Of a stretch of DNA of 64,000 nucleotides, positions 9,217 to 17,494 are shown piece by piece. Origin of the DNA: Oharaeibacter diazotrophicus (GTDB lineage Bacteria > Pseudomonadota > Alphaproteobacteria > Rhizobiales > Pleomorphomonadaceae); NCBI RefSeq assembly GCF_004362745.1, contig NZ_SNXY01000008.1, forward strand, positions 248,001 through 312,000, given 5' to 3'. The translations under genes were made by a program, and so were the position numbers. The notes beneath the pieces are model-generated. The model was given only the letters and a program-made list of their open reading frames with translations, was not told where the DNA came from and did not search any database. Each line of letters opens with the position of its first letter. The stretch's first letter is position 1.

Positions 9217-9945
9217 ATGTCCAAGGTCGCAGTCGTCACGGGCGGTACGCGCGGCATCGGTGCCGCCATCTCGAAGGGTCTGAAGGACGCCGGCTTCACG
9301 GTCGCCGCCACCTTCGCCGGCAACGTGGAGAAGGCCGAGGCCTTCAAGGCCGAGACCGGCATCCACGTCTACCAGTGGGACGTCGCCGACGAGGCGGCCT
9401 GCGCCGCCGGCCTCGCCAAGGTCGCCGACGAGCTCGGCCCGGTCGACGTGCTGGTCAACAACGCCGGCATCACGCGCGACGGCATGTTCCACCGCATGAG
9501 CTTCGAGCAGTGGCGCGCGGTGCTCGCCACCAACCTCGATTCGATGTTCACGATGACCAAGCCGGTGATCGAGCGCATGCGCGCCCGCGGCTTCGGGCGG
9601 ATCGTCAACATCTCGTCCATCAACGGCCAGAAGGGCCAGATGGGCCAGACCAACTACTCGGCCGCCAAGGCCGGCGTGATCGGCTTCACCAAGGCGCTCG
9701 CCCAGGAGAACGCGTTCAAGGGCATCACCGTGAACTGCATCTGCCCGGGCTACATCGACACCGACATGGTGTCGGCGGTGCCGGTCGACGTTCTCGAGGG
9801 CATCATCAAGACCATCCCGGTCGGTCGTCTCGGCAAGGCCGAGGAGATCGCGGCGCTGGTCGCCTATCTCGCCTCGGACGCCGCCGGCTTCATGACCGGC
9901 GCGGTGCTGACGATCAACGGCGGCCAGTACATCGCCAACGGCTGA
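9217..9945 (+). CDS. phaB: Acetoacetyl-CoA reductase
   Basis: A 242-aa short-chain dehydrogenase/reductase that makes (R)-3-hydroxybutyryl-CoA with NADPH for PHB synthesis. The cofactor motif TGGTRGIG lies at residues 8-15, NNAG at 81-84, the catalytic Ser in NISSING near 133, and Tyr147 and Lys151 in YSAAK. GGGGAGAGG precedes the ATG. It is encoded behind phaA and followed by a strong terminator hairpin, so phaAB form a two-gene operon. Confidence 0.96.
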   Translation: MSKVAVVTGGTRGIGAAISKGLKDAGFTVAATFAGNVEKAEAFKAETGIHVYQWDVADEAACAAGLAKVADELGPVDVLVNNAGITRDGMFHRMSFEQWRAVLATNLDSMFTMTKPVIERMRARGFGRIVNISSINGQKGQMGQTNYSAAKAGVIGFTKALAQENAFKGITVNCICPGYIDTDMVSAVPVDVLEGIIKTIPVGRLGKAEEIAALVAYLASDAAGFMTGAVLTINGGQYIANG

Positions 9946-9974
9946 CCGGCGGGGCACTCTGATCGAACGAGACC

Positions 9975-10004
9975 GGGGGCGGCATCCGCGAGGACGCCGC
10001 CCCC
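9975..10004. terminator. Terminator hairpin after phaAB
   Basis: A 9-bp stem GGGGGCGGC / GCCGCCCCC with a 12-nt loop, located 30 nt after the phaB stop and 8 nt from the stop of the convergent hydrolase gene. It can serve both strands. No strong T-run. Confidence 0.6.
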
Positions 10005-10012
10005 TCCGCGTT

Positions 10013-10891
10013 TCAGGGGGCCGGACGGGCGCCGGCGCGGATCCTGGCGAGCACGTCGCGGATCGCCGCGACCACCGCCTCCGGGTGCTCCAGCGGGATG
10101 ACGTGGCCGCCGTCGACCCAGACCTGGCGCGCGCCCGGATTGAGGCGGAGGATGTCGACCCGCTTGGCGGCGCCGTCGCGGCCGAGCGCGGAGGTTTCGC
10201 GCATCGGCGCCGCCGCGCTCAGCACCACCACCGGCCCGCCGGTGTAGGGCGGCAGGGTGAGCAGGGCCGCCCCTGTCGCCGGCAGGGCGTCGAGCTCCTT
10301 CTCGGCGTCGCCGGAAATGCTGAGGTCGACGAAGAGCTTCACCCAGGTCGGCCAGTTCTCGCGGGCCCCGGCGCCGGTCAGCTGCTCCGGATGGGTCGAA
10401 TCGACCAGCACCATGCCGGCCACCTCGTCCGGATGGCGGCGGGCGTAGAGCTGGACGTAGAGCCCGCCGAGGGAATGGCCGACCAGCACGTAGGGCGGCG
10501 CCAGCCCGCGGGCGCGCAGCGTCGCGCGCAGTTCCTCGACGATGGTCGAGCCGTCGCGCGGCGTGCCCGCCGGCGCGCTGGCGCCGATGCCCGGGCGGTC
10601 GTAGGCGAACACGGTGGTCTCCGCGGCGACCGCCGGCAGCACCTTGGCCCACCACTCCAGCCGGCCGCCAAGGCCGTTCTCGAACACCACCGTCGGCGCC
10701 CCCCGTCCGGCGACGACGTGCTCGACCGCCCGGCCCGCGAGCGGGGCGGTGACGACGCCGTCCACCGAGGCGCAGCCGGCGAGGAGGAGCACGGCGGCGG
10801 CGAGCGCCGCGACGCTTCGGCGCCGCAACGGCCGTCCTGGACGCGGCGTCGGCTCCCCGTTCGCGTGGCGCGGTGTCGTGGCCGTGGTCAT
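10013..10891 (-). CDS. Alpha/beta-hydrolase lipoprotein
   Basis: 292 aa, starting at an ATG with GGGAGG 8 nt upstream. The N-terminus is Arg-rich with a hydrophobic segment and a lipobox LLLAGC, so the protein is exported and lipid-anchored. The mature part is an alpha/beta hydrolase: VVFENGLGG (oxyanion region), AYDRPGIGAS, nucleophile elbow GHSLGG, and a late GGHVIPLEHPE with the catalytic His. The substrate cannot be deduced; esterase or lipase-like activity is typical of the family. It is flanked by the phaB terminator and the tRNA-Leu gene. Confidence 0.8.
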   Translation of the reverse strand: MTTATTPRHANGEPTPRPGRPLRRRSVAALAAAVLLLAGCASVDGVVTAPLAGRAVEHVVAGRGAPTVVFENGLGGRLEWWAKVLPAVAAETTVFAYDRPGIGASAPAGTPRDGSTIVEELRATLRARGLAPPYVLVGHSLGGLYVQLYARRHPDEVAGMVLVDSTHPEQLTGAGARENWPTWVKLFVDLSISGDAEKELDALPATGAALLTLPPYTGGPVVVLSAAAPMRETSALGRDGAAKRVDILRLNPGARQVWVDGGHVIPLEHPEAVVAAIRDVLARIRAGARPAP

Positions 10892-11054
10892 GGTGCTGCC
10901 TCCCGACAGGGGGCCGGACGGCGCCACCGGGCGCCTCGCCCCTGTGGGCGTGTATTGGACCGGCGGGGGAGGCGTCGCCCAGGGCGCATTGCGTACCGGT
11001 ACACCGCGCGGACGCGACGCCCGGCAGGGGAAGGGTCGGCGAATCGGAGGAGGG

Positions 11055-11138
11055 TGGTGCGGGCGGTCGGACTCGAACCGACACGTCTTGCGACGGCGGA
11101 TTTTGAGTCCGCTGCGTCTACCATTTCGCCACGCCCGC
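11055..11138 (-). tRNA. tRNA-Leu (anticodon CAA)
   Basis: Read on the minus strand, acceptor arms GCGGGCG and CGCCCGC pair, followed by discriminator A and an encoded CCA (11057-11055). The D-loop begins GGCGAAATGG. The anticodon stem GCGGA/TCCGC encloses loop CTCAAAA, giving CAA, which reads UUG. A long variable arm (CGTCGCAAGACG) and a normal T-arm (GGTTCGAGTCC) mark it as a class II leucine tRNA. About 84 nt including CCA. Confidence 0.96.
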
Positions 11139-11304
11139 CCGTGGCCGGCGTCGCCGCCGGGTCGTCGCGGACTATAGACCGCGCCGAAGTCCCGTCAACC
11201 GGCGCGACGACCGTCCGCGCCGTCGTCGCAAGGATCTCTTAAGCGGTCGGTAAGCTCGCGGATGCGACCATCCGCGACCGATGGATCGGCGCGAAGGACA
11301 CGGC

Positions 11305-12552
11305 ATGGCGGCGGGGCGGACGGCGACGGGTGGCGGCGGGCGCGGACGGGCGGACGATCCCGACCGGACCGCCGTGGTCAGCCACGAGATCCGCGGGCCG
11401 CTCGGCGTCGTCGCCGCGGTGTGCGACCTGCTGCTCGGCGGCGGCCTCGACGCCGAGGCGCGCCGGCTCGTCGAACTCGTCCGCCTCGCCAACGCCCAGG
11501 CGCTCGGCGTCGCCGAGGACCTCGTCGCCGAGGCGAGCCTCGGCGCCGGGCGCTTCCGCGTGGTGCCGCGCCCGGTCGACCCGGCGGCGGTGCTGCGCCA
11601 GGTCGCGGACCTGTGGGCGCCGATGACGGCGGGCGGCCGGCACCGGCTCGGAATCGTGGTGGCGCCCGACGTCGCCGACCTCGTGATCACCGACGAGGGC
11701 CGGCTGCGCCAGATCCTGATCAACCTCGTCTCCAACGCCACCAAGGCCAGCGAGACCGGCACGGTGACGCTGTCGCTCGCCGCCGGCGCCGACGGCGTCG
11801 TCTTCACGGTGGCCGACCGCGGCCCGGGCCTGCCGGCCGGCTTCGCGCCGACCCCCTTCGCCGACGGCGGCCCCGACCGGGCGCCGGCGTCCGGTGCCGG
11901 CCTCGGCCTCTGGATCTCCTCGCGGATCGCCGGCGCGCTCGACGGCCGCCTCGACCTCTCCGACCGCGACGGCGGCGGCACGGTGGCGACGCTGACGCTG
12001 CCGACGGCGATCGCCGCCACGCGCCCGCGCGGCGCGCCGACGGCCCGGCGCCGCCCGGCGGCACGCCGGCCGCGCGCGGGCGCCGATACCCTCCCTCCCA
12101 CCGACGCGACCGGAGCCGCCATGACCACGCCCGAAGACGAGGCCGGCGGCCCGCGCCGGATCCGCTCGCCGCTCGCCGACCGGATCGCCCTGGTGGTCGA
12201 CGACAGCGCGGTGTCGCGCATGCTGCTGGAAACGATCCTCCGCTCGTTCGACATGACGGTCGACCTCGCCGCCAACGGCGAGGAGGCGGTCGCCGCGGCG
12301 CGCAAGCGTCGGCCCGACGTGGTGCTGCTCGACTGGGCGCTGCGCCAGGAGACCGGCGCCGACGTGATCGACCGGCTCGAGGCCGCGCTGACGGACCCGG
12401 TCCCGCCGGTCGTCACCGTCAGCGCCGCCGGCGCGGCGGTCACGGCCGGCCGAACCGCCGGCCACGTGGTCAAGCCCTTCACCCCGCGCGAACTGCACCG
12501 CTGTCTCGAGGCGGCGCTGACCGGCGCGGTCGCCGAGGACATGGCGGGCTGA
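11305..12552 (+). CDS. Soluble hybrid histidine kinase with C-terminal receiver
   Basis: 415 aa with no sensor or membrane domain. A short tail leads directly into a HisKA H-box (VVSHEIRGPLG, His27). A HATPase domain follows with N-box NLVSNATKAS, G1 DRGPGLP and G2 GAGLGLW. After an Ala/Arg/Pro linker comes a receiver with acidic pair D299-D300, phospho-acceptor D343 (LLDWAL) and K390 (VKPF). The ATG at 11305 has AAGGA upstream; an ATG eight codons earlier lacks one. A second start at 12121 inside the linker, preceded by GGAG, could make the receiver alone. The sensory input and output partner are unknown. Confidence 0.85.
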   Translation: MAAGRTATGGGGRGRADDPDRTAVVSHEIRGPLGVVAAVCDLLLGGGLDAEARRLVELVRLANAQALGVAEDLVAEASLGAGRFRVVPRPVDPAAVLRQVADLWAPMTAGGRHRLGIVVAPDVADLVITDEGRLRQILINLVSNATKASETGTVTLSLAAGADGVVFTVADRGPGLPAGFAPTPFADGGPDRAPASGAGLGLWISSRIAGALDGRLDLSDRDGGGTVATLTLPTAIAATRPRGAPTARRRPAARRPRAGADTLPPTDATGAAMTTPEDEAGGPRRIRSPLADRIALVVDDSAVSRMLLETILRSFDMTVDLAANGEEAVAAARKRRPDVVLLDWALRQETGADVIDRLEAALTDPVPPVVTVSAAGAAVTAGRTAGHVVKPFTPRELHRCLEAALTGAVAEDMAG

Positions 12553-12600
12553 ACGGCAGGGGGCCCGGACGACGGGGTCGCACACCGTTCCGCGGACGAA

Positions 12601-12632
12601 ACGACCCGCGCGCCGGCCGGCGCGCGGGTCGT
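12601..12632. terminator. 32-bp perfect palindrome between convergent genes
   Basis: ACGACCCGCGCGCCGG / CCGGCGCGCGGGTCGT is a perfect inverted repeat without a loop. On the plus strand it is followed by CGTTTCTT; on the minus strand it is followed by TTCG. It sits between the histidine kinase stop and the chemoreceptor stop and is the likely bidirectional terminator. Confidence 0.7.
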
Positions 12633-12654
12633 CGTTTCTTCCGGCGACCGGCGG

Positions 12655-14661
12655 TCAGGCGGCGACGGCTTCCAGGAAGCCGTCGATGGCGCGCTCGAGA
12701 GCGGCGGCGCGGTCGACCACCACCGCGGCGGCGCCCTCGACGTGGGCGGCGGCGGCGCGGGTGCCGTCGATCGCCGCGGTGACCACGGCAACGCCGTCGG
12801 AGACGACCCGGGTGTCGGCCGAGGCGTCGACGACGGTGCGCGAAATCTCGGCGGTGGCGGCGCCCTGCTCCTCCACCGCGGCGGCGATCGCGACGGTGGT
12901 GCGGTTGACGTCGGCCATCACCTCGGCGATGCCGCCGATGGCGCCGACCGCCTCGCGGGTCGAGGCCTGGATGGCGGCGACCTGGGCGGCGATCTGCTCG
13001 GTGGCGCGCGCGGTCTGGCCGGCGAGATTCTTGACCTCGTGGGCGACCACCGCGAAGCCGCGGCCGGCCTCGCCGGCGCGGGCCGCCTCGATGGTGGCGT
13101 TGAGCGCCAGGAGGTTGGTCTGCGACGCGATGGTCTCGATCAGCGTGACGATCTCGCCGACACGGCTCGCCGCCTCGGCGAGGCTGGCGACGCGCTGGTT
13201 GGTGCGGCGCGTGTCGGCGTCGGCGGTGGCGACCACGGCGGTGGTGCCGGCGACGCGGGCGGCGATCTCGTGGATCGAGGCGGAGAGCTCCTCGGCGGCG
13301 GCGGCGACGACAGCCACCTTGGAGGAGGCCGCCGTCGAGGCGCGGGAGGCCTCGTCGGCCTGGGCGGCGCTGGTCTCGGCGGACGCGGTCAGCGTGCCGG
13401 CGGTCGAGCGCATGGTCGCCGCGGTGTCTGCGACCGAGCGCATCAGCGTCTCGACCTCGGTGCGGAAGGCGCGGACGGCGGCCTCGACGCGCTCCTGGCG
13501 CTCGGCCCGGGCGCCGCGGGCAACCTCGGCCTCGGCCTCGAGGCGGCCGCGCTCGAGGGCGTTCTCGCGGAACACCTGGACGGCCCGGGCCATGGCGCCG
13601 ATCTCGTCGCCGCGCAGGGTGCCCTCGATCTCGACGTCCTCGCCGCGCGACAGCGCGGTCATCCCGGCCCGCAGGCGGCCGAGCGGCCGGGTGACGCCGC
13701 GTCCGATCACGAGGCTGCAGACGACGCCGATCGCCAGCATGACCGCCAGCGTGGCGGCGACGGCCGCGACGACGGTGGTCTTCGCGGTTTCGAGGTCCCG
13801 GGCCGCGTCGTCGTGGCGCTGCGCCGCCGCCTGTTCGATCGAGGCGGCCATCGGGCCGAGGTTGTCGAGGCCGAGCGAGACCTTGTCGGCGGCGCGCTCG
13901 CGCGCGGCGCGGGCGTCGACATAGCCGTTGAAGGCGTCGGCGTAGGTCGCGACCAGTTCGCCGAGCTTCGCCTTGGCGGCGTCGTCGATCTTGGCGGTGC
14001 CGACCTGACGCTGGTAGCGGCCGACGGCGGCGTCGAAGGCACCCTTGCTGACGTCGTCGGCGGCGAGCATGTACTCCGCCTTGGCCTGGCCCATCTGGGC
14101 GAAGGCCTGCACGACGCGAACCGTCTCGGGATTCTGGCCGCTCTTGGAAATGCGGTTGAGGTCGCTGCGCAATGCATCGGCGGCCGCGGTCAGGGCCCCG
14201 ACGACGCCCTGGTCGGCGCCGTAGCCGATCCGCTTCTGCACGGTCTCGAGGCGTCCGACGTCGGCGCGTAGGGTCTGGATCGCGGCACGCAGCTGCACCG
14301 GCGCGCCGCTGTCGAGACCGAGGTCGCGGGCGGCCTCGTTCAATGCGCCGACCACGTCCGTGGTCTCGGCGACCAGGGCGCGGATGCCGTCGGCGGCCTG
14401 CGGCGAAGGCAGGCGGAGATAGTTGCGCTCGGCCGCCGACAGCGTCGCCGCGACCCGGCGGGTGCGTTCGACCAGCGCGCCGAGCGTATTGGCGCGGTCG
14501 GCGACGGCCTGCGCACGCGAGATCGCATCGACGCCGTACCAGGCCGCCCCCGAGACCACGGCGAGGGCGAACAGCCAGCCGGCCGACAGGACGAAGATTT
14601 TCGCGCCGATCGTGAGGCTCGGCAGGCGCGGGCGGAGAAGACGACGGACGGACAGGCGCAT
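12655..14661 (-). CDS. Methyl-accepting chemotaxis protein
   Basis: A 668-aa transmembrane chemoreceptor. TM1 lies at about 21-42, a long all-helical periplasmic domain at 43-295 (consistent with a helical bimodular or four-helix sensor), TM2 at about 296-319 and a HAMP domain at about 320-372. The signalling domain has the conserved hairpin tip [20 protein letters not shown] at 507-526, followed by [15 protein letters not shown]. It signals to CheA-CheW. No chemotaxis operon is nearby, so it is an orphan receptor. No Shine-Dalgarno lies close to the ATG. The ligand is unknown. Confidence 0.92.
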   Translation of the reverse strand: MRLSVRRLLRPRLPSLTIGAKIFVLSAGWLFALAVVSGAAWYGVDAISRAQAVADRANTLGALVERTRRVAATLSAAERNYLRLPSPQAADGIRALVAETTDVVGALNEAARDLGLDSGAPVQLRAAIQTLRADVGRLETVQKRIGYGADQGVVGALTAAADALRSDLNRISKSGQNPETVRVVQAFAQMGQAKAEYMLAADDVSKGAFDAAVGRYQRQVGTAKIDDAAKAKLGELVATYADAFNGYVDARAARERAADKVSLGLDNLGPMAASIEQAAAQRHDDAARDLETAKTTVVAAVAATLAVMLAIGVVCSLVIGRGVTRPLGRLRAGMTALSRGEDVEIEGTLRGDEIGAMARAVQVFRENALERGRLEAEAEVARGARAERQERVEAAVRAFRTEVETLMRSVADTAATMRSTAGTLTASAETSAAQADEASRASTAASSKVAVVAAAAEELSASIHEIAARVAGTTAVVATADADTRRTNQRVASLAEAASRVGEIVTLIETIASQTNLLALNATIEAARAGEAGRGFAVVAHEVKNLAGQTARATEQIAAQVAAIQASTREAVGAIGGIAEVMADVNRTTVAIAAAVEEQGAATAEISRTVVDASADTRVVSDGVAVVTAAIDGTRAAAAHVEGAAAVVVDRAAALERAIDGFLEAVAA

Positions 14662-14972
14662 CGGCGGCTACGGTCCCGTAATGACTCGGTGGCCGCATTA
14701 GGCCGGACAATCTCCTTACGAATACTGAATGCTGCACTGCACCCCGAGACCATTGGTTGCACATCCGAGCAGCAATCGACCCGAAGCGCGGGCCAGTCGA
14801 AAACAACAACGCGCAAATTCTGACGAACTACTCCAGAAAACTGTCATGTGCACACGCAGAAGTCGCCTGCATCGCCGGCGGAAGCCGACCCGCCCTCCGA
14901 GGCACGGCGCCGCACCGAACGTTAACTCGGCCGCCCTATGGTGAACGCGGATCCACGGGACGGAGCGGACCG
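14662..14972. other. Intergenic region between chemoreceptor and flippase
   Basis: 311 nt between divergent genes, noticeably richer in A/T than its surroundings, especially around 14705-14850 (for example AAACAACAACGCG and TCCAGAAAACTGTC). It should contain both promoters. An isolated AAGGAG on the minus strand about 50 nt upstream of the chemoreceptor ATG does not lead into an in-frame start. I see no further recognisable element. Confidence 0.6.
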
Positions 14973-16373
14973 GTGCTGGCGAGGCTGTCGAGGATGGTGC
15001 GGCCGTTCCTGCCGCGGCCGCTGGCCGAGCGGGTCGACGCCGCCCTGGCCTCGCGGTCGGCGGACGAATTGTCGACCGGCGGCACCGCCCTGTCGGCCTT
15101 CGCGCTCCGGGTCGCCGGCGCCGGCATCGCCTATCTCCAGCAGATCCTGCTGGCGCGCTGGATGGGCGCGTTCGACTACGGCGTGTTCGTGGTGATCTAC
15201 GTCTGGCTGACGGTGCTCGGCCAGATCGGCAACTTCGGCTTCTCCTCCTCGATGATCCGCTTCGTGCCGGAGTTCCGCGCCCGCGGCGACCTCGCACGGA
15301 TGCGCGGCGTGATGCTGGCGGGCCGGCTGGTCGCCTTCGGCGGCGCCACCGTGATCGCCGCGGCCGGGGCCGCCGCGGTGCTGGCGGTGCCGGACCTCGT
15401 CGCCGAGCCCTACGTGATCCCGGTCGTGCTCGGCGCGGCCTGCCTGCCGCTGTTCTGCCTGACCGAGGTGCAGGACGGCATCGCGCGCGCCTTCGCCTGG
15501 AGCAGCCTCGCGTTCGGGCCGACCTACATCTGGCGCCCGCTCGGGGTGATGCTGGCGATGGGGTGCGCGCACGCCCTCGCCTTCCCGATGACGGCGCCGA
15601 CCGCCTGCGCCGCCACCATCGTGGCGACCTGGGCGACCGCCGCGATCCAGTTCGCGGCGCTGCACCGGCGCACGGCGCCGATGGTGGCGGCGCACCGGCC
15701 GGCGTTCGATCTCGGCAACTGGTTCCGCGTCTCGCTGCCGATCCTGCTGTCGGACGGCTTCTACATGATGCTGACCTCGATCGACGTGATCGTGGTCGCC
15801 CGGTTCGCGCCGCCGGAAGAGGTCGCCGTCTACTACGCCGCCACCAAGACGCTGGCGCTGGTCCACTTCGTCTACTACGCGGTGCGCGCGGCCACCGGCC
15901 CGCGCTTCTCGCATCACTTCCACGCCGGCGACCACGCCGCGCTGGCGGCTCTGGTGCGCACCTCGGTGCGCTGGGCGTTCTGGCCGTCGGTGGCGGTGTC
16001 GATCGTGGTGCTGGCGCTCGGCGAGTTCCTGCTCTCGATGTTCGGCAGCGATTTCCGCGGCGGCAGCGGCGTGCTCACCGTGCTGGTGTTCGGCCTGCTC
16101 GCCCGCGCGTCGGTCGGACCGATGGAGACCCTGCTGACCATGGCCGGCCACCAGCGCGTCGTCGCCGCCATCTTCGGCACCGCCTTCGCCGCCAATCTCG
16201 CGCTGAACCTCGCCCTGGTGCCGCTCTGGGGCCTCTACGGCGCCGCCGCCGGCACCGCCCTCGCCCTCGTGCTCGAGGCCGTGCTGGTGATCGCGACCGT
16301 GCGCGCCCGCTTCGGCTTCAATCCCTTCGTCTTCACGCTCGCCCGCGGCGGCGAGACCCCGGCGGCGTCGTGA
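14973..16373 (+). CDS. Polysaccharide flippase (Wzx/MATE-like)
   Basis: A 466-aa integral membrane protein of the polysaccharide transporter/MurJ-Wzx superfamily, with about 12-14 hydrophobic helices and the typical start of the first pair (TALSAFALRVAGAGIAYLQQILLARWMGAFDYGVF). It should flip lipid-linked saccharides across the inner membrane. The GTG at 14973 follows GGAG at a 7-nt spacing; an ATG at 14994 is an alternative. It overlaps the downstream acetyltransferase-like gene by 3 nt (GTGA), so the two act together. No glycosyltransferase lies nearby. Confidence 0.85.
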   Translation: MLARLSRMVRPFLPRPLAERVDAALASRSADELSTGGTALSAFALRVAGAGIAYLQQILLARWMGAFDYGVFVVIYVWLTVLGQIGNFGFSSSMIRFVPEFRARGDLARMRGVMLAGRLVAFGGATVIAAAGAAAVLAVPDLVAEPYVIPVVLGAACLPLFCLTEVQDGIARAFAWSSLAFGPTYIWRPLGVMLAMGCAHALAFPMTAPTACAATIVATWATAAIQFAALHRRTAPMVAAHRPAFDLGNWFRVSLPILLSDGFYMMLTSIDVIVVARFAPPEEVAVYYAATKTLALVHFVYYAVRAATGPRFSHHFHAGDHAALAALVRTSVRWAFWPSVAVSIVVLALGEFLLSMFGSDFRGGSGVLTVLVFGLLARASVGPMETLLTMAGHQRVVAAIFGTAFAANLALNLALVPLWGLYGAAAGTALALVLEAVLVIATVRARFGFNPFVFTLARGGETPAAS

Positions 16374-17494
16374 CGGCGATGGACGGGGAACCCGACGGAC
16401 GCCTGCTCGCCGGCTGGCGCGACCTCGCCGAGGCCGCCGAGACCGCCAACGTGTTCGCCGGCCCGGAGATGTTCCTGGCCGCGCGCGGCCGCATCGCGCC
16501 GGAAGACTGGGTGCCGGTGCCGGTGGAGGGGCCCGGCGGCCGGCTCGACGCCATCGCCGCGGTGCGGCGGACCCGGACGGCGCCGCTGGTCGGCCCGCGG
16601 GTGGTCGACCTCTACTGGAGCCACTACGGCCCGCGCGGCTGCCCGCTGATTCGGGCCGGCGTTCCCGACGCCGCCGACCGTCTGCTCGACGCGCTCGCCG
16701 CGCGGGGGCCCGTGCTCCGCCTGCCCTATGCGGCGCTCTGCACCGGCGCGGTCCACGCCCTGGTCGGCGCGGCCGAGCGGCGCGGCGGCGCGGCGATCGT
16801 CGTCGACGAGCACGAGCGCGCCCGGCTCGACGTCGCCGCCGGAGCCGCCGCCCTCGGCCCCGGCCTCGTCGGCCGGCGCCGGCGAGAGCTCGACCGGCAG
16901 TGGCGCAAGCTCGCCGAGGGCGGTCCGCTCTCGACCTGGACGTCGACCGGCCATGCCGCCCTCGCCGGGCTCGACGCCTTCGTCGCGCTCGAGCACAAGG
17001 GCTGGAAGGGCCGGGTGCGCACGAGCCTCGCCTCCGACCCGCGCCGCGTCGACTTCGCGCGGGCTTTCCTGGAGCCGCTCGCGGCGGCGGACCGGGTCCG
17101 CGTCGATCGGCTCGACCGCGCCGGCGAACCGATCGCGGTGCTGATCACGCTGTTCTCCGGCGACACCGGCTTTCTCTGGAAGATCGCCTACGACGAGCGC
17201 TTCGCGCACGGCTCGCCCGGCGTGCAGCTGGTGCGGCGGGCGAGCGAGGCGCTCGTCGCCCGGCCGGGCCTTGCCGGCGTCGACAGCCTCGCGGTCGCCG
17301 ACCATTCGCTGATGGACCGCTCGTGGGCGGGGCGGATGCGGATCGGCACCCTGTTCCTCGCCCTCGGTCCCGCGGCGCTGACGGCGGCGCGGCGGGCGGC
17401 GGCGGCGGAGACGGCGGTGATCGCGCTGCGCACCCGCGCACGAACGATCAGGGGACTGGTTCGCCAGCGGCTTCGGCTCGCGCCAGGTCCCTGA
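16370..17494 (+). CDS. GNAT/BioF2-like acetyltransferase domain protein
   Basis: 374 aa (GTG start overlapping the flippase stop; an ATG at 16379 is equally possible). The second half has the features of the BioF2/CelD-like GNAT group: RRRRELDRQWRKLAE, then a length of linker, FVALEHKGWKGR, DRLDRAGEPIAVLITL and GDTGFLWKIAYDERFAHGSPGVQL. Members of this group act in exopolysaccharide or cell-envelope modification, which fits the coupled flippase. The substrate cannot be read. Its last 47 nt overlap the convergent acyl-CoA synthetase gene. Confidence 0.75.
   Translation: MTAMDGEPDGRLLAGWRDLAEAAETANVFAGPEMFLAARGRIAPEDWVPVPVEGPGGRLDAIAAVRRTRTAPLVGPRVVDLYWSHYGPRGCPLIRAGVPDAADRLLDALAARGPVLRLPYAALCTGAVHALVGAAERRGGAAIVVDEHERARLDVAAGAAALGPGLVGRRRRELDRQWRKLAEGGPLSTWTSTGHAALAGLDAFVALEHKGWKGRVRTSLASDPRRVDFARAFLEPLAAADRVRVDRLDRAGEPIAVLITLFSGDTGFLWKIAYDERFAHGSPGVQLVRRASEALVARPGLAGVDSLAVADHSLMDRSWAGRMRIGTLFLALGPAALTAARRAAAAETAVIALRTRARTIRGLVRQRLRLAPGP

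Noticed and set aside
12121-12552. Separate response-regulator gene after the kinase
   Set aside because: The frame is continuous with the kinase without a stop, so it is annotated as one hybrid protein; the internal start is kept as a finding only.
14708-14715. AAGGAG on the minus strand upstream of the chemoreceptor as evidence for an earlier start
   Set aside because: The following ATG is out of frame with the receptor and opens only a shadow frame.
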